Positions 22,650 to 32,800 of a stretch of 64,000 nt of DNA are shown here, piece after piece. The notes beneath the pieces are model-generated. The model was not told where the DNA came from and did not search any database. It saw only the letters and a program-made list of their open reading frames with translations. The translations under genes were made by a program, and so were the position numbers. The stretch spans positions 4,607,001-4,671,000 of the forward strand of contig NC_066332.1 of NCBI RefSeq assembly GCF_022539315.1, written 5' to 3'. The first letter of the stretch is position 1. Each line of letters opens with the position of its first letter. Source of the DNA: Serinus canaria. Taxonomy: Eukaryota; Chordata; Aves; Passeriformes; Fringillidae.

Positions 22650-24920
22650 GGGCACCTATCGGTTGGGAAGGCTGGAGCGGGTGGTAGCGTTCTGGGGTGC
22701 AGAGGATGGAACGTCGTGTCCGATGAGTGGAGATGATCCGGGGAACGGTTCTGGGGAGCAGGGAGGGAGGGCAGACGGGCGCAATTTGCTGGTGAGGGGG
22801 GAGAGCAGAGAGCGGGAGGGGCGCGCAACACTGGCTCCCAGATGTGCGGTGGAGGTGGCTCGGGGTGGGCTGGGGGCTTGCGGTGGTTTGGGATGAGGAG
22901 GAGGCGGGGGGGGAAGGCAGAGCCACGTTTCCCCCGGCTTTATCCCTCCAGCCATCGCTGAAAAAGCTGCTGGGCTTGGGGTGCAGCATGGGCTACCCCC
23001 CTAGGCGCGGGGGGAGCCGCCTCTCGCTTCACACTTTCACTTCTCCTTTCTCACAGCCGCAGCCTCTTGCACAACCTCCTGGTACAGCAAAGCATCGTGA
23101 TGGGCTTCCCCAGGGCGGCTGCTAACCCTGGGGTGTCCCGCTGGCACCCCCTGACCTGAGCAGGGCACCCCGAGCAGTGCCATCCCTCCCACTCGGACTC
23201 TTGGGGTTTCACCCCATAACCCCGGTCCCCTGGTGAGTGGGAGCCAATGGGGGGGGGCTGGTGCCTGGGACAGGGTTTGGCCAGCCCTGAATTCGAAGCA
23301 AAAAGGGATGGATGCTGCAACGGAAGGTGCAGGTTGGTGGCAGCCCTTGCCCTCACAGTTCAGCATCGCTCACCTGGAACTGACCCTCAGATTCCCTTTA
23401 GATTCAGCGTGTCCCAGTTCACTACGGAAATGTCACCCTGGGGACCGGGACGGAGTGTCACTGCCCGCGGGCTCATCCCAGGCTCAGAAATTCCCCTCCC
23501 TGCTCCCCATGCTGGGCTTGTGCCCACAGGAAGCGCCGGGATCCTGGGAGCGGGACGTGGGCGACCCTCGTTAGAGCCGCGGTTTAATCCCAACTCCCCG
23601 GGCACTAATTTCTCCCCCCTCTCCCATTTTTATTTTTTTTTTTCCCTCTTCAATTAACGGCTGGAAGTGTTTCAGGTTCTGGCAGCGAGCTCTGGACGTC
23701 GCTGTGAGCGATGGCTCCCGCGGGCTCCGTCCCGGTAATTTATGGGGCTGAGCTGCATAAATCACGGCAGCGAGCGGCTCCCAGACAGCTGCATCCCCCG
23801 GGGCCGGCCGGGACCCCGGGCTGCCCCAGCTACCTGCTGAGTGACGCCGAGCCTCGGGGGCAGCGGCCGAGGGAGGGAATGGAAAAACCCTTCACCTTTT
23901 CCACCCTCCTTTGCAGCTCCTCTCCCATTCCCGGCCTCTCCCAGGAGCAGAGGGGGGGATCGGTGCCCGCAGGGGTTTGGGGCAGGTGGAGGGGGGTTTC
24001 TTGCACGAGTATCCCCCGTCCTGTCCTGCTCAGCCTTCTGGAGGAATCCTAACACAGCAGCCTGAGCCAGCGTTCCGCACCCAGAGCTCTCAAAAACTGC
24101 CGGGTGTCCCCAGGGAGCTGCAGCCCATGTCCAGCTCCGAGGGACATCGGGGACAGTCGGGCTGCAGGACCACGGGAAGAGCCAGCGCCGGCGACCGGCA
24201 GCGCGCAGAGAAAGGGGCATTTTCGCCTCAATGTGCTGAGCAGATTGGAACCAGCTCTGGTTAAGTCATTGGCTCTGTTGGGAGGTCTGAGCTGGAGCGT
24301 TTCCCGCCTGTGCCCCCTCCCCACGATCAATCAAAGTTGCAGCAAATTAGCCCAGATGCTGGGAGATTCGGTTCAAATCCAGCTGTGGTTTGGATCGCGT
24401 TCGCATGCCTGGCTTCATGTGGGACCTGGGCTTTTGGACAGGATACAGCCCCCCGGTCTCTGCAGGGCCCTGTTTCCCAGCGCAGCCTCTCCCCAAAGCC
24501 CACACACATGTCTTCCATTACTGCCCTTGGCCAGCGGGGCCGCATCCGGCAGCGCCAGGAGCCTGCAGCCCCCGCTGGCAGCTCCAGCTCCGTTTTCCCG
24601 GCTGTGCCGGGGTAGAGCAGCCCCGAAAGGGCGCCCCTGTGTGTGCAGGGGGATGTGTGTCCGCTCCACCTGAGGGGCTGAGGCTGTGAAACTCATGACA
24701 GTGCTGAGCTCTGGGTCACCCCTGCCCATCTCCTGAGCTGTTCCGTGCCAAGCCCTGCCTGCTGTAATGCAAGGCTGGGGCAGCCACGGGACCCTGCCGA
24801 GTTCTCCCAGGGTGCCCCCATCAGGAGAGGATCCCTGAAAGGCAGCAGGAAGGGCAGAGCTTCCCTGCAACAGCACTGGCTCAGCCAGGGTGGCTGCTCT
24901 CTGCTGTGCTGCCTGGGTGG
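22650..24920. other. HIC1 upstream intergenic region
   Basis: No protein gene recognised. Two lower-GC blocks stand out. 23620-23780 has a T-run, TTCAATTAACGG and TAATTTATGGGGC. 24225-24380 has GTTAAGTCATTGG and CAATCAAAGTTGCAGCAAATTAG. Both are candidate regulatory elements only. Confidence 0.4.
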
Positions 24921-24924
24921 CATT

Positions 24925-25165
24925 GCTGGGGTGGACAATGGGAGTCATTCCCTGTGGGGTGATGCTCAAGTGGCTGGGGGGCTTGGTCCTTCTCTGTGGA
25001 CCAAGCTTGATGGGGCAATAGGACCCCTTCCTTTTGGGGTGACACTGAGAGGACCCTTTTTGCAAAGTGATACTTGGTCAGACAAGGGCACCTATCCCTA
25101 CAAGGTGATGGTTCATGGAGCAGGGCAACCCTTCCTTGTGGAAGGATATCCAGATGCACAAGAGA
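24925..25165. repeat. Degenerate minisatellite, left part
   Basis: Diverged units of about 45 bp built around GGGGTGATG...GGACCCCTTCCTTGTGG. The motif ACAAGGGCACCTATCCCTAC at about 25082 recurs in the right part. The array is interrupted by the CR1 fragment that follows. Confidence 0.7.
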
Positions 25166-25184
25166 CAGAGTCAAACAGCAGGAG

Positions 25185-25840
25185 CTGAGATTGGGAGAGA
25201 CCTCAGGAACTCATTCCCAGCCCCAGCAGGGCCACCCAGTGCTGGCTGCACAGGACCTTGCCCAGGTGGTTTTGGATACCTCCAAGGATGGGGACTCCAG
25301 CACCTCCCTGGGTAACCCAGGCCAGTGCTCCCCTCCCAGTGTGGAAGGGCTCCCTGATAGTGCAATTCAGTCTGTGCCACCTGCCCCTGGTCCTGGCAAT
25401 GGGCAGCAGGAGCTGAGTCTGGCTCTGCCCTCTTCACACCCTCCCTCCAGGGGTGTGCACGCACTGACAGGTCCCTGGAGCCTTCTCTTCTCCAGCCAGT
25501 CCCAGCTCTCTGCCTCTCCTTATCAGGGAGATGCTCCAGCCTTTTACTCTTCTTAGTGCTCCTTCCCTGGACTCTCTGCAGTATTTCCATGCTGGGAGCC
25601 TAGCACTGGACCCAGCACTTCAGGACTGAGCAGGGGAAAGGATCCTCTCACTGCTGCCAACCAACACAGACCAGGACACAATTCACCTCCTTCCTCCCAA
25701 GGACACAGGGTCAGCTTCCTGTTCCCCAGGACCCCCAAGGTCTTTTCCACTGAACAGTCCTGGGATATCCCAGAGCTCAGGGATCTTCCTCCCCAGGAGC
25801 AGGGCTTTGCAATTCCCCTTTCTGAACTGGGGGGCAGTGG
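25185..25840 (-). mobile_element. CR1 LINE fragment, sense strand minus, 5'-truncated
   Basis: Read on plus, the sequence follows the antisense of the CR1 3' region. GGATACCTCCAAGGATGGGGACTCC is followed by ACCTCCCTGGGTAACCCAGG. Later come a CTCCAGCC segment, TGCTGGGAGCCTAGCACTGGACCCAGCACTTCAG, and CACCTCCTT with AGGACCCCCAAGGTC. This order is characteristic of avian CR1. The copy is old: no intact reverse-transcriptase frame remains and the terminal octamer repeat is not recognisable. It splits the surrounding minisatellite. Confidence 0.8.
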
Positions 25841-26450
25841 GATCCTTATGGGGGGGATGTTTGAGAAGACAAGGGCACTCATCCCTGTGAGGTGATGCTT
25901 TGTGGAGCAATGGGAGCCCTTCCTTGTGGGATGTGCCTGATGGGGTGACAGGCCCCGTCCTCTGCATGTGGATGAGGATCCTGTCCCCGTGGGTCAGAGT
26001 TTGGTGAGATAGTGAGACCCCTTTTCTTATGGGTGACACTTCTTGGCGGCAATTTTCAGTCAAACAAGGGCACCTATCCCTGCCAGGTGTTGTTTCCTGG
26101 GGCAGTGGCACCCCCTTCCCTGTGGGATGACACTTGATGGGGTGATGGAACCCCTTCTCTGCAGGCAGGTGATGATCTCATCCCTGTGGGATGATGCTTG
26201 GTGAAACATTGGGACCTTTCTGTTATGTGGGATGCTTCATGGGGCAGTGGGACCCCTTCCTTGTGGCACAATGCCCAGATTGGGTGAGGAACACTTCCAG
26301 CAGGGTGATATTTTGGGGCTTGAGGTGATGAGACCCTTTCCTTTGAAGTGATACATCGTGGGGCAACAGGATCCCTTCCTTGTGGGGTGACGTCCAAGCA
26401 GGTGAAGACCCCACCCCTGTGGAGTCACGATGGCACAACGAGACCTCCTT
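25841..26450. repeat. Degenerate minisatellite, right part
   Basis: Continuation of the array after the CR1 copy. ACAAGGGCAC(T/C) recurs at about 25869 and 26063, suggesting a higher-order period of about 195 bp made of four or five units of about 45 bp. Each unit contains GTGGGATGATGCTTGGTG and GGACCCCTTCCTTGTGG variants. Confidence 0.7.
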
Positions 26451-27205
26451 TCCTCTCCCCCTTCCTCCTTCAATCCCCCTCATCCACCACCCCCTTCCCA
26501 CGCCCCACAGGTGACCTCCCCCTCCCCACCCACACCACCGGCTCCTCTCACCCCCTCCCACGGCAGGGACACGGCTCTATCACCGGTGGGAAGCCCACGA
26601 GATGGCAGCAACGGGCCGCGCTCCGGGATGCGACACCCCCTCCTCGGGGGCCGCGACCCCCCCACTCCGCGTCCCCCTCGGGGGACCTTGTGAGGGTCGG
26701 GGGACCGGGACGTGGAGTTAGGGGGCTCGCGGCCCCCGGAGGAACGGCGGAGCTGCGCAGCCGGGTGCGGGTGGGCCGGCCCCAGTTGCTGACTAATCCC
26801 GGGCTGAGTCACGGTTGCGGCGGGGAGCGCTGCGGCAGCGATTCCCCACCTCCCCTTCCCGGACCGGAGAGCCCCGACGGGGCGAGCGCCGGTGCTGCGT
26901 GGGGGGGAAGAAAAGGCGGGGGGGGACAGGAGGGGGACACCCCTTCTAGCAGGGGGTGGGAAAGGCGTTTTGGGGAGTTCTAGGGGGGATGGCAGCACCT
27001 TGGTCGGTGGAGGATGGGGAGGTGCCGGTGGGGTTGGGAGGGGTTAATTCTCAGAGCCGCTCTGCAGGTATTTGGGGGTGTGAGGGGTAGGGGAGTGGGG
27101 GGATCGTGGCTTGAGGCCCCCGTAGCAGCGTGTGGCCTTGCAGCAGCACGGCCTTGCGCAGCGGCGGATGCTGGCGGGCGCGGATGCTGCTGTCAATGAC
27201 AACGC
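26451..27205. other. GC-rich intergenic stretch
   Basis: CpG-rich sequence with a perfect AP-1/TRE heptamer TGAGTCA at 26805-26811 next to TGCTGACTAA (26788-26797). No gene recognised. The open frames present match no family I know. Confidence 0.4.
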
Positions 27206-27223
27206 CGCTGTTGCTGTGGTTAC
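27189..27223. promoter_or_regulatory. Perfect RFX X-box and TGTCA/TGACA inverted repeat
   Basis: GTTGCTGTGGTTAC (27210-27223) is the reverse of GTAACC-AC-AGCAAC, a full match to the X-box GTNRCC(N0-3)RGYAAC. Just upstream, TGTCAATGACA is an inverted repeat of the MEIS/TGIF core. It lies in a CpG-containing patch about 1 kb upstream of the miR-212/132 promoter. Confidence 0.4.
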
Positions 27224-28165
27224 CGGTGTGATGCTTCGCCAGAGCAGAGTGAGGTCAGACGGCTCCAGCAGGAATGGGGGGGATGCATGGATGGATGGAC
27301 GGATGGACGCACAGGTGCACAAAGGGGGAAAGGATGCTCTCAAATCCCCCTGGATATGACCCTAGACCCATCTTGGGGGTGTGCTGGCACTTGAGAAGGA
27401 GCAAGGGGCCAGAATTAACTCACCCGTGAAGCCACAACCTTCTTCGGTAGGACTGATGGCTTTTGGGGGACCCAGCCCTGGTGAGAGTGAGGGCCAGGCC
27501 CCATTGTGAGGCTGGAGAGGTCAGGGCAGCACGGTGCTGCAGTGGGTTGCTCACCCCATGTATCCTAAACTCTCTCCCGACCACTGCTTGTGCTGCCCCA
27601 TTGTCCTGCAGCGCGTTGGGGTGGCACCCGTGGGTGTTGTGACACTGCAAGGACAGGGGGTCTGATGAGGGGGCACGTGGGAGGTGCTGCTGAGGACATT
27701 GTTGTGGGTGAGGGGTGCTGGTGGGCAGGGAGCACCCCCAGGCTGGTGCCCTGGTCTGGGGACCCCTGTGCAACCCCTTGCCATGATGGGGGGCTCAGAC
27801 AGCCCCAGATCAGCAGCTTCCTGGTGATGTCACCATGGGCCCACGTTCTGGCTGAGGAGGGTGGTCAGGGGTGATGGGCACCCTGGATTCCCATAGGCAC
27901 CTGGATGGACCCCTCGTGTCTGGGGCAGGGGGTGCCCCACACTGCACTGCCAGGGGGACAGGACCCTCCTCAGTTTATGTCCCAGTGGAAGCACGGCCCC
28001 TGGGTCTGGCAGCAGGTGGAGAAGGGATGTGGGATGCTGGGTGCTGCTCCACTGGGCTCCTCGAGCAGCCAGGGAACGAGAGGGGGGCTCCGGAGGGGTC
28101 GGGGGGAGGGCCGGGGTCCTGTTGCAGCCCGGACCCCCTGCCCGGCTCCGGGCCGCTGTCCTCCC
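27224..28165. other. Upstream flank of the miR-212/132 promoter
   Basis: A short (GATG)n-like run at 27289-27310, then unique G-rich sequence. No gene or transposon recognised. Confidence 0.4.
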
Positions 28166-28169
28166 CCCG

Positions 28170-28330
28170 CGCCGATATAAATAGTAGCGTCTTCCCGTTC
28201 CCTAAATTTCCTCGCTGACGTAGCGCTCACGTCATTGTGTAGGTTGATGCTTTTCTATGAATGAGCCGAGATCCCCGTTACTACGAGCCCGATCCTATAA
28301 AAGCCCCGCGCGCTGCGGACAGCGCAGCAC
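28170..28330 (+). promoter_or_regulatory. miR-212/132 host promoter with CRE elements and TATA box
   Basis: Ordered elements: TATAAATAG at 28176-28184 (a TATA- or MEF2-like site), CRE-like TGACGTAG at 28216-28223, TCACGTCA (minus-strand TGACG half-site) at 28227-28234, and TATAAAAG at 28296-28303. Transcription would start near 28325. The mammalian miR-212/132 locus is a known CREB target induced by neuronal activity, so two CREs 60-80 bases upstream of the TATA box fit conserved cAMP/CREB control. The hairpins follow 0.75-1.3 kb downstream on the same strand. Confidence 0.75.
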
Positions 28331-28402
28331 CGACACCGGCGCCGGCCCCGCCGGGAGCCGCGGGGCCCCTGCCCGTCCCGGCAGCCGCGGGGCCCGCAGG
28401 AG
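28325..28402 (+). ncRNA. miR-212/132 host transcript, first exon
   Basis: Inferred non-coding exon from the TATA-directed start to a donor CAGGAG|GTAAGG (GT at 28403). A second strong donor, CCCAG|GTAAGC, lies at 28431 and may be used instead. No convincing start codon is present. Both miRNA hairpins would lie in introns of this transcript. Confidence 0.45.
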
Positions 28403-29058
28403 GTAAGGCACCGGCTGGGTTGGCCCCCAGGTAAGCGGGGACAGAGCCCGGTGCGGGGGCGGGAGGGGGCAGCGGAGCCCCGCGGCACCGGGCGCTGCAC
28501 CTGCCGGCCCCGGGGCGGGGGTGAGGCGGAGCGGAGGGCACCGGGGGCCGGGGCGGGGGGGGAGCTCTGCGGCGGCGGGGGCGGTGCGGTGCCGCCTGGC
28601 GCAGCCCCACGTGCGGGCCGGGCGGCGGGGGCGGCGGGGCCGGGCGGCGGCGCCGGCGGGGGCGGTGCGCGGGGGCGGGCGCTGAGCGCGGGGCCGCCCC
28701 GGGGGGGCGCACGGCGGGGACCGGCCACCCGCACGTTGCAGGGGTTGGGGGGGGGCGGGGAGAGGTGCGGAAGCCCATCCGTGTGTGGGGCCGTGCGTGT
28801 GTGTCCCGCTCCGCGGTGACACCGGAGCCCGCTGTCCCCCCTCTCCGAGCCTCCCCGCGGCCACCCCCGACGGGACCCCCCAGCCCCATCCCGCGGTGCC
28901 GCCGTGCCAGGCACTCTCCACCGCCACCTCCCTCGGGTTCCCCCGCAGCCCCGTGTCCCCAGCCCAGGTGCTGCCGGCTCCGCAGCCCGGCGAGGGGGGG
29001 TCGATCGCCTTCACCCCGCTGCGTCTAAAGACCCCGTCGAGGAGAGCCCGAGTCAGAG
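28403..29058 (+). other. miR-212/132 host intron 1 with G-quadruplex-prone runs
   Basis: Very GC-rich. GGGGTTGGGGGGGGGCGGGG at 28741-28760 meets the four-run G-quadruplex pattern, and other G-runs lie around 28540-28690. No coding feature. Confidence 0.5.
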
Positions 29059-29138
29059 CGTCGGCACCTTGGCTCTAGACTGCTTACTGCTGCGTAGGGA
29101 CAGGACAGTAACAGTCTACAGTCATGGCTACTGAAGCA
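29059..29138 (+). ncRNA. MIR212: pre-miR-212 hairpin
   Basis: The 5p arm ACCTTGGCTCTAGACTGCTTACT is at 29066-29088 and the 3p arm starts TAACAGTCTACAGTCATGGC at 29109. The arms pair as a hairpin with an 18-20 nt loop. The 3p seed AACAGTC is shared with miR-132. The strand and position relative to HIC1 and OVCA2 match the human locus. Hairpin ends are approximate. Confidence 0.95.
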
Positions 29139-29334
29139 TGACCCACCGCCGGCACCGGCCCCGGCCCGCACCGGCCCCGGCCCCGCCGCAGCGCCGGGGG
29201 GTCGGGCGCTGTCCGTGGTGCTGAGCCGTCGGGGAGCGCGCCCCGACGGGGGCGGGGGGGAAGGCGGGAAGGGGCGGGGATGGGGGGGTGTCCCGGTGCC
29301 CGCCTGACCCCGCTCTCTTTTTCCCCCCCCGCAG

Positions 29335-29387
29335 ACACCGACCCCCCCAACGGCGGACGCCCCCCCCGCCTTCCCGCTGCAGCCCAG
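29335..29387 (+). ncRNA. Candidate host exon between the two hairpins
   Basis: A strong polypyrimidine tract (CTCTCTTTTTCCCCCCCCGCAG) ends at 29334. A donor CCCAG|GTACGG lies at 29388, enclosing a 53-nt segment. If used, miR-212 and miR-132 would lie in different introns. Inferred from splice signals only. Confidence 0.35.
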
Positions 29388-29636
29388 GTACGGGGGGACT
29401 CCCGGCGGGGCGGACACGCGTGGGAGGGCAGGGGGCGGGAAGGGGGGTGGGCGGATGCTACCGATGCTGCCCATGCTACCGACACTCCCCCCCCCCAAGC
29501 ACCGGGAGTCCCCCCCCGCGCCGCCGGTGGGGGTCGGGCGCGCTCGCTGCGGTGGCGCGGACGCCTCCTCGCCGTCGCCAAGGCACCGGCTGCCCCCTCC
29601 CAACCCGCCCTCCCGGCCCCCCCCACTCCGACGCCG

Positions 29637-29708
29637 CCCGGGCGACCGTGGCTTTAGATTGTTACTGTGCCGCTGGGGGGGTAACAGTCTACAGCCATGG
29701 TCGCCGGG
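29637..29708 (+). ncRNA. MIR132: pre-miR-132 hairpin
   Basis: The 5p arm begins ACCGTGGCTTTAGATTGTTA (29645-29666). The 3p arm begins TAACAGTCTACAGCCATGGT (29682-29703), the usual mature miR-132. The lower stem CCCGGGCGACC pairs with GGTCGCCGGG. One base of the 5p arm differs from the mammalian form (TTTAGA for TTTCGA). miR-132 acts in neurons on targets such as p250GAP in mammals. Confidence 0.96.
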
Positions 29709-29812
29709 ACAGGCGGACTCGCACCGCGGGCAGCACCGGCTCCCCACACTCGCCCACCCCCGGGGGTCCCCGAGGCGGCGGAGGCGGGGCGGCGGGGGTC
29801 CCGTCGGGGGCG

Positions 29813-29893
29813 GCCCGCCTCCCGGGGCAGTAGGAGCTCACATGCAGGATGCAGCTCACCGCACATCAACTCTTACTGTTCGGGGGGGCGGGC
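29813..29893 (+). ncRNA. Third miRNA-like hairpin downstream of miR-132 (unconfirmed)
   Basis: Positions 29813-29836 pair with 29870-29893: 23 of 24 positions pair, four as G-U, with one G-G mismatch. The loop is 33 nt. The upper stem is GCAGTAGGAG against CTCTTACTGT, which is not simple GC complementarity. It lies 105 bases after pre-miR-132, on the same transcript if that extends so far. No known miRNA was recognised in either arm. Confidence 0.3.
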
Positions 29894-29899
29894 GCCGAG

Positions 29900-32800
29900 C
29901 GGCTCCTCCTCGGGCAGCGGGAACGATGGGGACCCCCTCCGCGGATTCCCCATCCTGTCCCCGCCCCGCAGCCCCTCACCTGCCCTCCCGGCGGGGACCC
30001 GGAGCCCCTCGGGGACCGTCCCCGCCGGGCTCGTCCCACCGCATCTGTCCGCTCGGCAGCCGCGGTCCCGTCCCCCCGTCCCGTGTCCCCCCGCCGGTGC
30101 GCGGGGGGACCGCGGCCGTTCGCGGAGCGGGGCTGGCGGCGGGGCCGGCGCGGCGGGGACTGAGCGCGGCCGGCGGGGCCGGGGCGGGGGCGGGCTGGGG
30201 CGGTCGCAGGTTGCACAACCCGCCCGGCGCGGCCAGGAGATTCCTGAGCGGCGAAGTCAGAGCGGCCCGGCCTGCCCCGGCACCGGGCACCGGGCCTTCA
30301 GCAGCCGGCGGCGACCGGTGCTGGCCGGGCAGGGCTCCTCGTGGGGGGCACCGGGGACTCACAGCCCTGGAGATGGAGAGAGGGGTCTGGAAGGGCTGAG
30401 AGACCACACAGACCCGGAGGGGAGGGAGTCACTGCCATGGGGACACCGGGGATGTAGGGTCAGGGTGAGGGTGGCAGTGGCAAGAGGAACAGGAAGAGTC
30501 CCTGAACAAGAACCTTCAGTCCTGGGATCCTGCAGCACAGGGCTCCCTTGGGTGTCCCATGTAGGCTGAGTAGGGGTCAAGCAGGGTCCCCTGCCTACAC
30601 TCTCCCTCTCCAAAGCAGCCCCATTAGGATCCCTCACCCATCCATGGGGTCATGCACCTGGCAGCTCTGTCCTCATCCAGACAGGCATGGCCACCACCAG
30701 GTCCCCAAGGGCCAGCAGGGCCACAGTGGGACATGGGAGGATCAGAGGTAAAAGGTCTTTGCTGTGCCCTGCCATATCTCTTGCTTGTTCCCTTTGACTC
30801 CTGCTTTTCCCATCACTGCTGTTGGTGACGGGACAAGCACCTCACACCCCCAGGGCAGGGATTTTTGGGCAGTCCCACCAGCACTCAGGTAAAACCACAG
30901 CTATGTCCAGCACATTCATGCTGCAAAGTTGCCACTGCCACAAAACACACTCTCCATCCCCTGGGAAGCACCTCCTTGTTTACACCCCATCAACAGCATC
31001 ACAGTGAGGTCCAGGCCATGGTGACACCAGTGTCCCTTCCAGGGTACCCCTGGGTGAGGGGACATGATCTGTGGGCAGCGCTGTGGCCCCTTGTACCCCA
31101 CGCTCCAGCCCGGGAACGTTCCAGCTGCACTGTTGTTTTGAAGGCCAAGTCTCTCCTGCTGACACCCTGGAATCAGTTTTTCTTCCAGAGTCCTTAAAAA
31201 TATCCTGGATTCCTGACACCAGGACTTGTCTTCCAACGGCGCTTCCAAGCCGCTGGGCGTGGGGCCAGCCGCCGGCGCCAGGGGACAGAGGCTGTCCAGC
31301 TCCCGTGCTCCTCCTCAGCACAGAGACCGCAGCGGTGCCGGAAAGGAATGTGGTGCCAAGGAGGATCACAGCCCCTGCCACGGCCTCCTCCATGGTGGAT
31401 TGGTGCTCAGCAGGGCACAGGCATGGCACAAACCGTGCCTGACCGCGGCAACGCACCCAGCGGCTTCAGAGCACGTCCGTGTGCACGGCCAGGAGGGTGG
31501 GAAGGGTCTTCCTGGCACCTCCAAGCCATGACCCTACTGAGCCCGGCGGCTGAGGACAAGGGTGGACACTGCCTCAGCAAAGGTCCCAAGGGACTCTCCT
31601 GGATGGTATTTCCCTGTGCATCTCTGGGAAAGCACGTGGCCCCAGAAAACTTCTAGACAAAACCTGTCACCCGCTCCTGGCTTTTCCAAGTGGCATCCTG
31701 GCACCGTAGGAATTTAAGGTGGGCCTGGGGGGGCTGAGCCAGCAAAGTTGGTGGGGGCTGCAGGAAGAGGTGCTGCTGTTGCCCCCCCAAAGGCCAGGCA
31801 GGTGCCCACTGGCCCCACACGCTGTTGCTGCCATCTGACAGCTCTTGGCGAAACGGCCTTTTGTGATTCAGCCGTGTTTATCCCAGCCTGCAGCCCGGCC
31901 CAGCGTGGGTTTCCATGGAAAACTTCCATCCAAAACAAGGAGAGAGAAGGAGCTACAGCAGGAGTGACTCAGCCACAACTGGAAGCTTCTGCGAGTGAAG
32001 CAGGGAAGGGGGGGCTGTTCCCTACGGCTTGGTCCTGCTCCAGCAGTGGGGCCCAGGCACGGTCCCGGCTGTCCCCTGCCTGTGCCACCGCCACTTCGCA
32101 GGCAGGACCTTGGCAGGTTTGGGAAAAGCCTCGCTGTAAAACCATCTGGGAAACACATCACCCTCCTGGAGCGCCCCCTCCCCACGCCTCTGGCAGGTCC
32201 TGCCGGCAGGGACAGAGGAGGAAGAGCGTGAGATGAGTAAGGCTCAAACCCTGGCACAAACTGCACTCGATGCCAGGCTCGGCAGGACATCGCTTTTTCC
32301 AGTGCTGCCCATAGGAACCCCTACCCGTGCCTGGTGTGCCCCAAGGGAGTGGCTGGCAGGGTGGGCAGTGGCAGTGACCTCGAGGTAGCAGTAGCACAGG
32401 GGGAAGGGGTGTGGGGAGCTGGGGAGAGGTGGGAAAACAGCCATGAGTTTGCAGGGAAACGGCAGCACTGGCACCACTGGCAGCACCGGGAGCACTGGTG
32501 GCATCTCTGCTCATGCCAGGCTCCTCCTGCCCTCCCCAGGATACTGGGACAGGGCTGGGGACTCTGCTCACCCAGGGAAGGGGCAGCAAAGCTCCCCCTG
32601 GACTCCATGCCCACAGCAGGCTCCTCACAAGCAGGGTCACAGCCAGGGTTCTTCCTGTCCCTGAGGCCACACAGGTGGCTCCAATGGCTGCACTGGGGTA
32701 TGGAAAGGCACATCTGGGGACAGGAGTGACATCCCCCTGCCAAAACACCCAAGCTCCTGCTGCTGCTGCTAACTCTGGTGATTGTCCCCAGGGCCCTCTT

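Larger units (their letters stand above)
18270..22650. promoter_or_regulatory. CpG island over HIC1 coding exon and promoter
   Basis: CpG dinucleotides are dense across the 3' UTR end, the single large HIC1 exon and about 1.4 kb upstream. The name HIC1 (hypermethylated in cancer) refers to methylation of such an island in mammals. Borders are by eye; CpG observed/expected was not computed. Confidence 0.6.

Noticed and set aside
24415..26561. Minus-strand frames with repeated KGS..P and HPT motifs
   Set aside because: Translation of the degenerate minisatellite, broken by the CR1 copy; not protein coding.
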